Source: an uncultured Bacteroidales bacterium
GTDB lineage: Bacteria > Bacteroidota > Bacteroidia > Bacteroidales > Paludibacteraceae
Assembly (NCBI GenBank): GCA_937891975.1
Contig: CALAUA010000015.1
Location: 62,001-126,000, forward strand
Direction of reading: 5' to 3'
DNA length: 64,000 nucleotides
In this document: positions 7,522 through 16,380 of the stretch, piece after piece
How positions within the stretch are numbered: the first letter of the stretch is position 1
Layout: each line of letters opens with the position of its first letter
Translations under genes and position numbers: made by a program
The notes under the pieces: generated by a model
What the model saw: only the letters and a program-made list of their open reading frames with translations
The model's database searches: none
Told to the model about the DNA's origin: nothing

Positions 7522-7956
7522 ATGAAACTAAAATCAGGTATCGTTCTCGCTGAAAACGAGAATCTCGTAATGGAGCTTGAAGCTGAATTGTGGGCAACAA
7601 GCCAAAACCCATTTGCTCAAATTTGGGGTCAAATTAAGAAATTGATTGGTTTGTTCTTTGGTATTAAACGTGAGGGCTTTGTTGTTATCACTGACCAACG
7701 CGTAGTTGAGGTTATCCAAACCAAGGCTTGCTGGGTATTGAACACAGGTAAAGTGGTTACATATTTGATGCCATCTAGCATCAAAGAGTGTGGTTACACC
7801 AAAGAGGGTACCATCTGTGGTTGCTTCTGCCAAGCTTACACATTCTACTATGAGGGTTGGACACAACGTACCGCTATTATGTTGAAGGATGCTGACGAGA
7901 AAGAGGCTCAAAGTGTAGTTGAGTCGTTCTACAAAGCATTGCAAGCAAGTAAATAA
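7522..7956 (+). CDS. conserved hypothetical, possible bacterial PH-like domain
   Basis: 144 residues, no signal peptide. The pattern is a run of beta-strands (FVVITDQRVVEVIQTKACW, KVVTYLMPSSIKECGYTKEG, CQAYTFYYEGW, TAIMLKDA) closed by a C-terminal helix (EAQSVVESFYKALQASK). This resembles bacterial PH/GRAM-like domains, in which a strand reading 'ITDQRVV' is typical. That is a fold-level guess only. The stop codon overlaps the ATG of the next gene (ATGA-like junction at 7953-7958), so the two are translationally coupled. No catalytic motif is visible. Confidence 0.6.
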   Translation: MKLKSGIVLAENENLVMELEAELWATSQNPFAQIWGQIKKLIGLFFGIKREGFVVITDQRVVEVIQTKACWVLNTGKVVTYLMPSSIKECGYTKEGTICGCFCQAYTFYYEGWTQRTAIMLKDADEKEAQSVVESFYKALQASK

Positions 7957-8420
7957 TGAAGAGTCCGATATCAACAGTATCGCGATTTATTTATCTTAAT
8001 GCATACGCCCTGCTCCTCCTTTTAGGTGGAGCAGGCTTTGCTATTATACCCCTGTTTGACAATGCAGTATGGGTAATTGTGGTGAAAGTGGTGGTAGGAG
8101 CAGTGTGCCTGAAAGGTGCATTTAGCATATTGTCGGGTTGGAATGATAAGAAGCGGAAATATGAGGTGCTGATGACTCGAAATCGAGAAAAACTGCGCCC
8201 CGATACATTTAAAGAATATATGGAAGCACCTTGCGGAAGGTTGCTGACACGGGTAGTGCTGAAGGATTTGGGACAGGCAGATCAGTATAAGATGCTGTGG
8301 AAAATGTATCATATCCCTTATTGGAAGCACTTGAAAAATGAATGCAAACCGAAGAAAACAGTGGTGTATGTGAATTCGGATTTTGTGAAAAAGAAAGATG
8401 CCAATAATTCTACAGAGTGA
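7956..8420 (+). CDS. small membrane protein coupled to the PH-like gene
   Basis: 154 residues with two hydrophobic segments (about residues 14-30, AYALLLLLGGAGFAIIPL, and 36-58), then a basic cytoplasmic-looking tail of about 90 residues ending KKKDANNSTE. The Cys in APCGRLLTRVVL and the pattern QYKMLWKMYHIPYWKHLKNECKPKK are characteristic but not recognised. It begins inside the stop codon of the preceding gene, so the two products probably work together at the membrane. Function unknown. Confidence 0.62.
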   Translation: MKSPISTVSRFIYLNAYALLLLLGGAGFAIIPLFDNAVWVIVVKVVVGAVCLKGAFSILSGWNDKKRKYEVLMTRNREKLRPDTFKEYMEAPCGRLLTRVVLKDLGQADQYKMLWKMYHIPYWKHLKNECKPKKTVVYVNSDFVKKKDANNSTE

Positions 8421-8518
8421 TTGTTGTGATTAATTGTTTGAGTCTAGATGTAAATACGCCATTTATAATGCGTTGATAATGTGTGGTTTATAGAGAAAAT
8501 GGGGGGGGTAAATTTTTC

Positions 8519-8549
8519 TTGCATATATGAGAAAAAAGCAGTACCTTTG
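8519..8549 (+). promoter_or_regulatory. promoter for the lipoprotein gene
   Basis: TTG (8519-8521), 20-base spacer, TACCTTTG (8542-8549), about 35 bases before the start codon. Confidence 0.74.
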
Positions 8550-8584
8550 CAGAAAAATATAAACAAATTAAATTCTATTTAGTG

Positions 8585-8950
8585 ATGAAAACAATCAAAA
8601 CAATTCTTTTTTGCCTTGTAGCAGTACTTTTTGCAAGTTGTGCAGGGCTAAACATGACTCCTTATGCGAATGATCCAGTAGAGACAAAGGTGGTTTTGTC
8701 GGAGTCTAATTACCACATTGTGAAAGAAGTAAGTGGCGAATGGACTGCAACGTATGTGTTTGGTATTGGTGGTCTTTCTAAGAAGGCACTGGAAAACAAT
8801 GCGGTAAGCGAGATGTACAAGAACGCAGGACTGACTGGTAATCAACAGATTATTAACATCACCACCACACAGTCTGTGGAGACATGGGCACTAGTTTATT
8901 CGAAAGTACGTGCCATCGCTCATGGCTATGTGATTGAGTTTGAGGAATAA
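8585..8950 (+). CDS. small lipoprotein, 121 aa
   Basis: Starts at the ATG at 8585 (a GTG immediately upstream is less likely). The N-terminus KTIKTILFCLVAVLFASCAG is a signal peptide with lipobox ending in Cys at about residue 20, so the mature protein is probably anchored in the outer or inner membrane. The rest is about 100 residues with a beta-rich start (VETKVVLSESNYHIVKEVSGEWTATYVFGIGG) and a helix SKKALENNAVSEMYKNAG, similar in style to small DUF6567-like lipoproteins. It has its own promoter and a strong shared terminator. No enzymatic motif. Confidence 0.75.
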   Translation: MKTIKTILFCLVAVLFASCAGLNMTPYANDPVETKVVLSESNYHIVKEVSGEWTATYVFGIGGLSKKALENNAVSEMYKNAGLTGNQQIINITTTQSVETWALVYSKVRAIAHGYVIEFEE

Positions 8951-8972
8951 TCGATGCTGCTGTGGGAAATGA

Positions 8973-9000
8973 AAAATGCACTCCGAGGGGAGTGCATTTT
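8973..9000. terminator. bidirectional terminator between lipoprotein gene and leuS
   Basis: AAAATGCACTCC (8973-8984) pairs with GGAGTGCATTTT (8989-9000), loop GAGG. A and T tracts flank both sides, serving the convergent genes. Confidence 0.88.
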
Positions 9001-9024
9001 CTATATTATATATAAGGTGTAACC

Positions 9025-11859
9025 TTACATTACGATGTTCACGATGCGGCCGGGGACAACGATGACTTTCTTTGGAGCGGCGCCGTTGAGTTGTTTGGCG
9101 GTCAGTTCGTGAGCCATAACAATCTTCTCAACCTCCTCGCGTGGAGTGTCCTTTGCCACTTCAATAGTGAAGCGCACTTTACCATTGAACTGAACAGGGT
9201 ACTTCTGCGTTGCCTCTACCAAGTACGTCTCATTACATTCGGGCCAGAGTGCGTCGCACACGGACCCCCTCACTCCCCCTTCAAGGGGGAAGGTGTTTTG
9301 ACAAAGTTGATATGCTTCCTCTGCAATATGAGGAGCGTATGGAGCAAGCAAGATAGCGAAGGTCTTGAGGATAGCGACCTTGTTGCACTTGAGGGCTTGC
9401 AACTCGTTTTGCGCAATCATGAAGGCAGGGATGGAAGTGTTGAACGAGAAGTTCTCAATATCCCATGTGATCTTCTTGATGAGTTTGTGCAAGCTGCGCA
9501 ACTCCTCTGCTGTTGGTTCGTCGTTGGAGAGGGTCTCGAACATGTTCCACCACTTGCGCAAGAAGCGGTGTACGCCATCGATACCATTGGTATCCCAAGG
9601 TTTGGACATCTCCAAAGGACCGAGGAACATCTCATACAAGCGCAAAGTATCCGCACCGTACTTAGCCACCACGTCGTCTGGGTTCACGACATTGAACATA
9701 GACTTAGACATCTTCTCCACTGCCCAACCGCAGATATATTGCTTTGGAGCCATTGGCGTGCCGATATATGGGTTATCTTCTACGGAAGTGCCATCTGCAA
9801 AGACAAACTGTGCGTTCTTAAACTCAGGCATCCAGTTGCGGAAAGCATCAATATCGAGTACGTCGTTCTTGACGATATTCACGTTTACGTGGATAGGTTG
9901 TACCTTATCTTTGTACTCTGGGTTGTCGATGAGGTTGTAGCTGATGAAGAGGTTGCCCGTTGCACCTTCGCCGATATAACGATATACGAAGTTGGAGCGA
10001 CCTTGGATCATACCTTGGTTGATGAGCTTGCGGAATGGCTCGTCCTCGCAGATATAGCCGAGGTCGAAGAGGAACTTATTCCAGAAGCGGCTATAGATGA
10101 GGTGACCTGTAGCGTGCTCGGTACCGCCGATATAGAGGTTGACTTGACGCCAGTAGTCGTTGGCCTCTTTGCCCACGAGAGCAGCATCGTTGTGATTGTC
10201 CATATAGCGGAGGTAGTAAGCCGAAGAACCTGCGAAACCAGGCATGGTGCAAAGCTCCAATGGGAAGACAGACACGTTATCAATCAAGGACTTAGAAACG
10301 ACCTTATTATTAGTGGTGTCCCATGCCCAGAGGTCAGCATTGCCAAGAGGTGGCTCGCCTGTGGTGGTAGGTTTGAAGTCAGACACCTCAGGCAAGAGGA
10401 GTGGCAAGCACTCTTCTGGGAGCATGTATGGCATACCGTCCTTGTAATATACAGGGAATGGTTCGCCCCAGTAGCGTTGGCGGCTGAAAACCGCATCACG
10501 GAGGCGGTAGTTCACTTTCACACGGCCAAGGCCAGTGTTGGTGATATGCTCCTTCATCGCTTGGATTGCGTCTTTCACTTGCATGCCATTGAGGAAGCCC
10601 GAATTGATCATCACGCCCTCTTTGGCATCGAAGCTTTGTTCGCTGACATCGGCACCCTCAATGAGGGGGATGATAGGCAAGTTGAAGTGCTTAGCGAAGG
10701 CATAGTCACGGCTATCGTGTGCAGGCACAGCCATGATGGCGCCCGTACCGTAACCACTTAGAACATAATCGCTTATATAGATAGGTATCTCAGCTTTGGT
10801 GAGAGGGTTGATAGCATACGAACCTGTGAAGACACCTGTCACACGGCGGTCAGCGATACGCTCACGCTCGGTACGGTTCTTCACCATTTGCAGATATGCC
10901 TCTACCTCTGCTTTTTGCTCCTCAGTAGTCACACGAGCCACATACTCGCTCTCAGGAGCCAACACCATGAAGGTCACACCATACACCGTATCTGCGCGGG
11001 TAGTGAAGATAGTGAATGGTTCGTCTTGACCCTTGATAGCGAAGCGCATCTCTGCACCCTCGCTGCGACCGATCCAGTTGCGTTGGGTCTCCTTGAGGGA
11101 GTCTGTCCAATCCACAGTATCAAGTCCTTGGAGCAGGCGTGGTGCGTAGGCACTTACACGGAGGTTCCATTGGCGCATGACTCGTTGCTCTACAGGATAG
11201 CCACCACGAACAGAAAGACCTTCGCTCACCTCATCGTTGGCAAGCACGCAGCCGAGCTCTGGACACCAGTTTACCTTCGTATCTGCCAGATAAGCAATAC
11301 GATAGTTCATCAGGCGTTCTTGTTGCTCACGCTCTGTGAGGGTTGCCCATGTAGGATCAGTTTGCTCGAATTTCTCAATGAGCTTGCTGATAGGTTGCGC
11401 CTTTTGCAGAGAGGTATCGAAGTAGGAGTTGAACATTTGGATAAATGCCCATTGTGTCCACTTGTAGAAGTCTGGTGAGCAGGTCTTCACTTCGCGGTCC
11501 CAATCATAGTTGAAACCAATCTTTTGGAGTTGCTCAATGTAGTGAGCGATATTCTCCATCGTGGTTTTCTCTGGGTGTTGACCTGTTTGGATAGCATATT
11601 GCTCCGCAGGCAGACCATAGGAGTCAAAGCCCATTGGGTGGAGGACATTGAAGCCCTGTAGGCGTTTGTAGCGGCTGTAAATATCGCTGGCGATATAGCC
11701 GAGAGGGTGACCTACGTGCAAACCTGCGCCCGATGGGTAAGGGAACATATCGAGCACATAAAATGGCTTTTTATCGCTTTGGTTGCTGACTTTATAGGTG
11801 CCTGCTTTAGTCCATTCGGCTTGCCATTTCTTTTCTATTTCACTGAAATTGTAATCCAT
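9025..11859 (-). CDS. leuS: leucine--tRNA ligase
   Basis: Class I synthetase charging tRNA-Leu. The 944 residues show the HIGH-type motif (PYPSGAGLHVGHPLGY), the editing domain with TVYGVTFMVLAPES and GTGAIMAVPAHDSRDY, the KMSKS loop (EKMSKSMFNVVNPDDVV), and the C-terminal NGKVRFTIEV domain. A short insert, FPLEGGVRGS at about residues 853-867, lies between APHIAEEAYQL and the conserved ALWPECNE. It is encoded by a CCCCCTT/AAGGGGG palindrome (9258-9298). A promoter about 110 bases upstream gives a moderately long leader. Large antisense open frames across this gene are shadows of biased codons. Confidence 0.97.
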   Translation of the reverse strand: MDYNFSEIEKKWQAEWTKAGTYKVSNQSDKKPFYVLDMFPYPSGAGLHVGHPLGYIASDIYSRYKRLQGFNVLHPMGFDSYGLPAEQYAIQTGQHPEKTTMENIAHYIEQLQKIGFNYDWDREVKTCSPDFYKWTQWAFIQMFNSYFDTSLQKAQPISKLIEKFEQTDPTWATLTEREQQERLMNYRIAYLADTKVNWCPELGCVLANDEVSEGLSVRGGYPVEQRVMRQWNLRVSAYAPRLLQGLDTVDWTDSLKETQRNWIGRSEGAEMRFAIKGQDEPFTIFTTRADTVYGVTFMVLAPESEYVARVTTEEQKAEVEAYLQMVKNRTERERIADRRVTGVFTGSYAINPLTKAEIPIYISDYVLSGYGTGAIMAVPAHDSRDYAFAKHFNLPIIPLIEGADVSEQSFDAKEGVMINSGFLNGMQVKDAIQAMKEHITNTGLGRVKVNYRLRDAVFSRQRYWGEPFPVYYKDGMPYMLPEECLPLLLPEVSDFKPTTTGEPPLGNADLWAWDTTNNKVVSKSLIDNVSVFPLELCTMPGFAGSSAYYLRYMDNHNDAALVGKEANDYWRQVNLYIGGTEHATGHLIYSRFWNKFLFDLGYICEDEPFRKLINQGMIQGRSNFVYRYIGEGATGNLFISYNLIDNPEYKDKVQPIHVNVNIVKNDVLDIDAFRNWMPEFKNAQFVFADGTSVEDNPYIGTPMAPKQYICGWAVEKMSKSMFNVVNPDDVVAKYGADTLRLYEMFLGPLEMSKPWDTNGIDGVHRFLRKWWNMFETLSNDEPTAEELRSLHKLIKKITWDIENFSFNTSIPAFMIAQNELQALKCNKVAILKTFAILLAPYAPHIAEEAYQLCQNTFPLEGGVRGSVCDALWPECNETYLVEATQKYPVQFNGKVRFTIEVAKDTPREEVEKIVMAHELTAKQLNGAAPKKVIVVPGRIVNIVM
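9258..9298. repeat. CCCCCTT/AAGGGGG palindromic element inside leuS
   Basis: CCCCCTCACTCCCCCTTCAA then GGGGGAAGG forms a C-rich/G-rich hairpin. A related C/G-tract hairpin occurs between genes at 47366-47390 (CTCCCTT/AAGGGAGGG). Here it is translated in frame in the leuS C-terminal part. Confidence 0.6.
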
Positions 11860-12437
11860 AAAACTATTTATGATTTAATTATTTGCTATTTGTTCGTTTT
11901 CAACTTCGGCTTGGCAGCCTCAAACAATCTGCTTATACCGTGGTCATTTAGGTGTGACCTTTGCGCTGCAAAGGTACGGAAATTTTTGCAGATATGCAAA
12001 ATTTTGACCATTTTTGTGTAGAATATGCTGTTTATCGAAGATTTATTTGTGATTTTGTGTGATTTTTTCAAAAAGGAAGAGGAATAATGATATTGTTTTT
12101 TCAAAAAGGAAGAGGAATGGCTGTTTTTTGCACCTCAACGCTGCAAGTTTCGGGAGCACCATAGGAGATCTATGGGAGTTCTGTGGCTTTCTACAAACGC
12201 GTTTCTACAATAATGCTGCAAAAATCTTCAGCGCGATTATTAAGATTTGGACGTTATACCAATATATGCCTAAAAAAAGCGCAAGAGTGGCGCGAGATAT
12301 GCTGTTTGGAAGGTTTTGGGAAGGAAGTTGAAAGGTATACGATTATTAAGATTTCAGTGGTTGTTCCACTCGCCAAATTGTAGCAGTCAAACAGCCACTC
12401 TCAAGCCACTCTCGCGCTACTATCAGAGATGGTACAA
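11860..12437. other. intergenic region upstream of leuS
   Basis: Holds the leuS leader and promoter. It also has a direct repeat of TTTTTCAAAAAGGAAGAGGA at 12062-12085 and 12092-12116, and a second short repeat GATTATTAAGATTT at 12234 and 12342. The rest (12120-12437) has no supported gene. Confidence 0.55.
11969..11999 (-). promoter_or_regulatory. promoter for leuS
   Basis: Minus-strand TACCTTTG (11976-11969) with TTG 20 bases upstream (11999-11997). Confidence 0.74.
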
Positions 12438-12665
12438 TTATATCCAATACCTCTTCCATTGCAGAGCCTGCTCGGTAGTAACACCGTATAGAGTACAATA
12501 TCTTTCCAATTGGGACTGAGTATAACGAGAGCCAAGCAGTTTCCAAACACAACCGGCTTTGTGTTTGGTCTCGGTTTCTGCATCGACAGTCATTTCATCG
12601 ATGTACTCGGGCTTGAGACTAAAAGGGTAAATCGGATGCATCTCCTTCTGAATCGGGTTTTTCAT
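12438..12665 (-). CDS. small unknown protein overlapping the deiminase-like gene
   Basis: 75 residues from the ATG at 12665 (MKNPIQKEM); a second ATG at 12641 is possible. It overlaps the 3' end of the upstream gene by about 47 bases in another frame, which suggests translational coupling. The sequence is hydrophilic with a compact C-terminal part (KLLGSRYTQSQLERYCTLYG and following) that looks like a helix-turn-helix or small helical bundle. Not recognised. It could be an immunity-like or accessory partner of the deiminase-like protein, but that is inference from position only. Confidence 0.45.
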   Translation of the reverse strand: MKNPIQKEMHPIYPFSLKPEYIDEMTVDAETETKHKAGCVWKLLGSRYTQSQLERYCTLYGVTTEQALQWKRYWI

Positions 12666-14157
12666 CGAAATTACAGTCACCTTCTCGATAGTTTTCATAG
12701 AAATTGATACTAGATACAATATTTTCAAAGCACGAAATAAGTAAATCATATAATTCAGGTGCATTGTCGTAGAATATAATCCGAACATGTTTCGTCCATC
12801 CTACACTTGCTATCAATGTGTACCGATACGGGCAAATTCTACGCTTATCGCACTTCCGAAATCGAAGTACATAAATTGTTCCGTCATTACGATTTAAAGC
12901 TTGAGATGCTTCTGCTACAACAACTCTTGTATAAGCAATTTCATCATTAACATCTCTAGTCACATGCACAAAATCAACGCTGAAAGATGTGAGCGTGGCA
13001 ATTGTGTCCTTGAAATGGAGAAGCATGACTTTTGTAGGAATGTATGCTTTATGGGGATTGTAATCTGTATTTTCCGGAAGGATGAGTCTTGGCACATGCA
13101 TCATATATGTTGTAAGAATATCTACAACATTAGTCAACTCCTTGTCCGTTTGAAAATAAGGACTATTCTTTAATTTCAGATTTTTCTTTATCGCTTCAAA
13201 CATGTCATTGGGAGAGAAGTTTCTTTCCATGAGATATAAATCATTCCAATACATGTAGAAAGGTTTATTGATTGACTGCCACTCATCTTCTGAAAGCTCA
13301 CATTTCAATTCGTGCTCCAGGACTGCACGCAACCGTTCTTCCGTGAATGCGTCGTCATCGAAAGGATTGAACGGATGCCGCTTGGAAGGCTTAAAATACT
13401 TTGCATTTTGATAACCGTGTCCCAAGGTGTTCCAAGTTGCGCAGTGCAGACCTCCCCCAAGTCGCGTGAGCGACTGCGTGTATTTAATAGGATAAACCTC
13501 ACAGTCAGGGAATGCCTCCTGAATGCGCTTGACTGCAGGCGCGTCAGACGGTTTACCGAGTTGCGCCATGAAGATCTTGTTTCCTACGCGGAGGAAATTG
13601 AGGTATTCCCAACTAAGGTCTGTAATGAGCGAACCATCGTCAGCTATTGCCATCATCCCGTCCACATGGCCATAGATGTCAGACTTGTCCCAATGCACTA
13701 TCTTAATGGAGCGTGCATTGAGTGCTTTCTTTAGGTTCGCGATAAGCAAGTTACGAGGATAATTGGGGTTCTCCAAGAAGATCTTATCGGTCATATAGAC
13801 ATTACCACTCTTATCCGTGAGCACATTACCTCCGTCAAGAACGATATCCTCATACCGGAAAGGAGTCATCTCCAAATCGTCCCAGATAGGCACCATGTCT
13901 GGTTTGTACTTCTCGTAACGAGGTGCGCGCAGATAGTCCGGGTCGTAGCGGAACTGTGCAATGTCGCCTTTTCCATCAACCGTGATGGGCATATAGTCGC
14001 GTACCCATAGACGAGACTTTTTGCTAGTGTACGGTAACTCACAAAACTTGACATTAGCTGCCCTAAAAGCTGCAATAAGGCTCTTGAAAAAACGAGGAAA
14101 ATGATACCGAAAAGCCATCGGTATAAATACGAAATCAGTTTGCGAATCGTGTAACAT
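12619..14157 (-). CDS. agmatine deiminase/PAD-fold protein with unknown C-terminal region
   Basis: 512 residues. The first about 280 match the agmatine-deiminase/peptidyl-arginine-deiminase-type guanidino-modifying fold: FIPMAFRYHFPRF, LWVRDYMPI (about 50-58), LDGGNVLTD, GHVDGMMAI with the catalytic His, and GGGLHCATWN with the candidate catalytic Cys (about residue 235). Ordinary agmatine deiminases are about 340-370 residues. Here a further approximately 230 residues follow, with beta-rich stretches (TIYVLRFRKC, YRYTLIASVGW, VRIIFYDN) and an acidic tail, which I do not recognise. It could be an agmatine deiminase relative with a new substrate or an effector. It lies in a small accessory block with a kinase-like gene and has its own promoter. 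Confidence 0.75.
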   Translation of the reverse strand: MLHDSQTDFVFIPMAFRYHFPRFFKSLIAAFRAANVKFCELPYTSKKSRLWVRDYMPITVDGKGDIAQFRYDPDYLRAPRYEKYKPDMVPIWDDLEMTPFRYEDIVLDGGNVLTDKSGNVYMTDKIFLENPNYPRNLLIANLKKALNARSIKIVHWDKSDIYGHVDGMMAIADDGSLITDLSWEYLNFLRVGNKIFMAQLGKPSDAPAVKRIQEAFPDCEVYPIKYTQSLTRLGGGLHCATWNTLGHGYQNAKYFKPSKRHPFNPFDDDAFTEERLRAVLEHELKCELSEDEWQSINKPFYMYWNDLYLMERNFSPNDMFEAIKKNLKLKNSPYFQTDKELTNVVDILTTYMMHVPRLILPENTDYNPHKAYIPTKVMLLHFKDTIATLTSFSVDFVHVTRDVNDEIAYTRVVVAEASQALNRNDGTIYVLRFRKCDKRRICPYRYTLIASVGWTKHVRIIFYDNAPELYDLLISCFENIVSSINFYENYREGDCNFDEKPDSEGDASDLPF

Positions 14158-14203
14158 AACCTTTGCATTTATTAAGTTAATAATTAGTTATTTAGCTTTT
14201 GGC

Positions 14204-14235
14204 GCAAAGGTCAACTTTTTTTCGCAAACTTCCAA
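14204..14235 (-). promoter_or_regulatory. probable promoter for the deiminase-like gene
   Basis: Minus-strand GACCTTTG (14211-14204) differs from TAnnTTTG by one base. TTG lies about 21 bases upstream (14235-14233). Confidence 0.5.
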
Positions 14236-14290
14236 AAATATTCTGTTAAAAGCTGTTAAAAGTTTTAAAGAAGATATTAACAATAAAAAA

Positions 14291-14306
14291 GAGGACTTAT
14301 GTCCTC
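14291..14306 (-). terminator. terminator after the 14312-14971 gene
   Basis: GAGGAC/GTCCTC stem with TTAT loop, extended by A-T pairs. On the minus strand it is followed by TTTTTTATTG. Confidence 0.75.
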
Positions 14307-14311
14307 TAAAA

Positions 14312-14971
14312 TTATAAAATCTTAATAAATTCTTTTCTTGAAAAGCTCCATTTGCGTTCTCGTGGTTCTGCATATATATCTTTAGACCATTTTTCTCCGA
14401 GATATACGCCTTTTCGCTTTTCGACTTTCAGCTCTTCATGGTTATCAAACAAAAGAGATTTGTTATCTGTCCAAAGGATAGAGCCTGCATCGCCAAAACC
14501 ATTAAGGATATCGTACAAGTAAGTCGATTGTGTGTTTGTAAATGGTTCTTGGGTATATACAAATTGGCTATTCTCTACTTTGAGATATTCTTTTTGCGCC
14601 TCATCATATACTTCATAGGCGCGTATAAGAACAGATGCTCTATACTCTTTATCGGGATTTTCAAATGCTATGTCATAACCCGAAGCGTGAGCATGAAAGG
14701 TTATAGGAGTAAAATAGGGGAGTTTTGCTTTAATATGATAATTGTCTCTATGGTAAACTATATCATCTTTGATTCCGTTCGGTTGTTCACTATGGAAATA
14801 GAATTCAACACGCTGGATATAAATGCGATACCTGTTAAGCACATGAATATACCCACCATACAAAAAGTACGGTGCTAGTTCTGAAAAAGCCTTTGATAAT
14901 TGGGGTTCCGAACTATGATCCTTATTGGCAAACTCTAATAATTTATCTTTTAAACTTTTCATGGATGTCAT
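14312..14971 (-). CDS. conserved hypothetical, 219 aa
   Basis: From the ATG at 14971 (MTSMKSLK), which follows an AGGAG stretch, the protein is 219 residues; ATG at 14962 is an alternative. It is soluble, with a middle part RVEFYFHSEQPNGIKDDIVYHR, then FHAHASGYDIAFENPD and ASVLIRAYEV. I recall this pattern from unannotated Bacteroidales proteins sometimes labelled as DNA-3-methyladenine-glycosylase-like, but I cannot confirm an enzyme. It lies 18 bases after the stop of the kinase-like gene and ends at a good terminator, so it is probably the second gene of that transcript. Confidence 0.6.
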   Translation of the reverse strand: MTSMKSLKDKLLEFANKDHSSEPQLSKAFSELAPYFLYGGYIHVLNRYRIYIQRVEFYFHSEQPNGIKDDIVYHRDNYHIKAKLPYFTPITFHAHASGYDIAFENPDKEYRASVLIRAYEVYDEAQKEYLKVENSQFVYTQEPFTNTQSTYLYDILNGFGDAGSILWTDNKSLLFDNHEELKVEKRKGVYLGEKWSKDIYAEPRERKWSFSRKEFIKIL

Positions 14972-15019
14972 TTTCTCCTTTTTTGTTTTGCTCGGAAGCA
15001 CCGCTCGGAGAGGAACGAT

Positions 15020-15829
15020 TTATTCTTTCTTAATAAATTTAACGATGCAATCAATACAAATAGGAGTGTCGGAAACTGCATCGATAAACACATTTGCAGG
15101 GTGCATATCTTCTAAGTGTAATCGCTCTCCGATATAATTTACACCTCGTCCATCGCCATTGTCACGAAAGCCCTTTTGAGCAACCATGAGGTCTATCTCA
15201 TGCTTAGTTGCCAATCGTTTGCAAGTCACATAAGGCTGCGTACAAATAATGCGGAACAATCCCTCTGTATCACGTGTAAAGCCTATCACATTCATAGGCG
15301 TTTCCGCAAAGAGTGCATTGTGCAATACGATAGATTCCAATGCTCTGCCCAGCATAGCATAGATGGATGTACGAAGCTTGATGACAGAGGTGTCGCCATT
15401 TTGGTAATAGACTTTCGCTTCTGCTCCTTGGGCAATCATCGAACCATATTCCGCTTCGATATCCTTTTCGGCATTATCGAACCATATACCTCTGACTTCT
15501 GCCCATTGATGAACTAGTTGCTCTTGAAGTTCGTCTATCTCCCAATTTCCTGGGCTAACTTGGCTTGCTGAAGCATTTGCACTTGCTTCAAGGCTTGTTC
15601 GCGCGTAGCAGCTGACGAGGTACGCCCCAATGAGCATCTCACCTGCGCAGCAGAGACCTGCATGCTCCGCTTGATTGAATTGAGTAAGATTTGTTTTTCC
15701 ATTGAGTATGTCGTTTGTGAAATTATCAATAAGTTGTGTTGTTTGCTCTGAAAATCCGTTATCACGAATAGCAGCATAGATTGATTCGATGCTTATTGGT
15801 GATGCGCTATTCAATAGTTCTTTTGACAT
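15020..15829 (-). CDS. possible polyvalent-type protein kinase domain protein
   Basis: 269 residues. The C-terminal half (about 130-269) contains GAEAKVYYQNGDTSVIKLR, SIVLHNALFAETPMNVIGF, IICTQPYV and LEDMHPANVFIDAVSDTPICIDCIVKF. This follows the compact kinase-like domain known from polyvalent proteins of phages and conjugative elements: a glycine-poor first strand, a Lys in VIKL, a catalytic-loop-like DMHPANV and an ID before the end. The N-terminal half is helical and unassigned (NDILNGKTNLTQF, AEHAGLCCAGEMLIGAY). It has a good promoter at 15860-15890. The classification is by motif memory. The neighbours suggest an accessory or mobile origin. Confidence 0.55.
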   Translation of the reverse strand: MSKELLNSASPISIESIYAAIRDNGFSEQTTQLIDNFTNDILNGKTNLTQFNQAEHAGLCCAGEMLIGAYLVSCYARTSLEASANASASQVSPGNWEIDELQEQLVHQWAEVRGIWFDNAEKDIEAEYGSMIAQGAEAKVYYQNGDTSVIKLRTSIYAMLGRALESIVLHNALFAETPMNVIGFTRDTEGLFRIICTQPYVTCKRLATKHEIDLMVAQKGFRDNGDGRGVNYIGERLHLEDMHPANVFIDAVSDTPICIDCIVKFIKKE

Positions 15830-15859
15830 GATTTTCTTTGCAATTTACAATTCCGCCTG

Positions 15860-15890
15860 CAAAGATACACTTTTTTTTCGAGATGTGCAA
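15860..15890 (-). promoter_or_regulatory. promoter for the kinase-like gene
   Basis: Minus-strand TATCTTTG (15867-15860) with TTG 20 bases upstream (15890-15888). Confidence 0.72.
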
Positions 15891-16280
15891 GAAAAATCGT
15901 TTTTTGAGGTGATTTTTCTGGTGTAGGATGTAAAGTGTAGGGTGTAGAGGCGAGAAATGTAAGTCAACGGTTTCAGGAATGGAGTCAACTTTTTTAGGAT
16001 GGGAGACAACTTTTTTAGGTTCTCAATCTTAACAAAAAGCACTTTTGGCTTGCGGGAAGTTGAGTCGGAGTTCTCTCGGTCTTCTCCCGCTCGTCGGTCG
16101 GTAAAATGAGGGAAGGTATAAGAGAGGTAAAAGAGACGGCAATCTTAATAAAACGCACATTTTGTGATTTGGCGTTCTTAGGTTCTTCTTTGGTTCGTCC
16201 TTGGTCTTTAACACGGAGCAGATTGGGAAGGAATTAGGGAAGGGAATCTTAATAAAAGTACTTTTTGCGCTAAGTGCAGG

Positions 16281-16365
16281 CGGTGTCACTTTGTGGTGTG
16301 GTGTCGCCCAAAGGCGAGGCGGTGGCAGCAGAGCTGCGGTAGCGGCTCACGCAGTGAGCGGTGGG
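16281..16365. repeat. mini-hairpin repeat array (family C)
   Basis: GGTGT or GGTAG linkers alternate with small hairpins: CAC-TTT-GTG, CGCC/GGCG, GCAGC-AGA-GCTGC and CTCAC-GCA-GTGAG. Stem sequences differ but stay paired, and loops are about three bases. A second array with the same linkers is at 46994-47076. Confidence 0.7.
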
Positions 16366-16380
16366 TACATAAGACGGAAA

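Noticed and set aside
9091..10761. A 556-codon plus-strand open frame
   Set aside because: It lies antisense to leuS, has no known motif, and follows from the codon bias of that gene.
11860..11968. A T-box or other aminoacyl-tRNA-sensing leader ahead of leuS
   Set aside because: No T-box core sequence or specifier loop can be drawn, and this class is not expected in Bacteroidota.
16029..16289. An 86-codon minus-strand open frame
   Set aside because: Lies entirely in dispersed repeats, with no conserved pattern.
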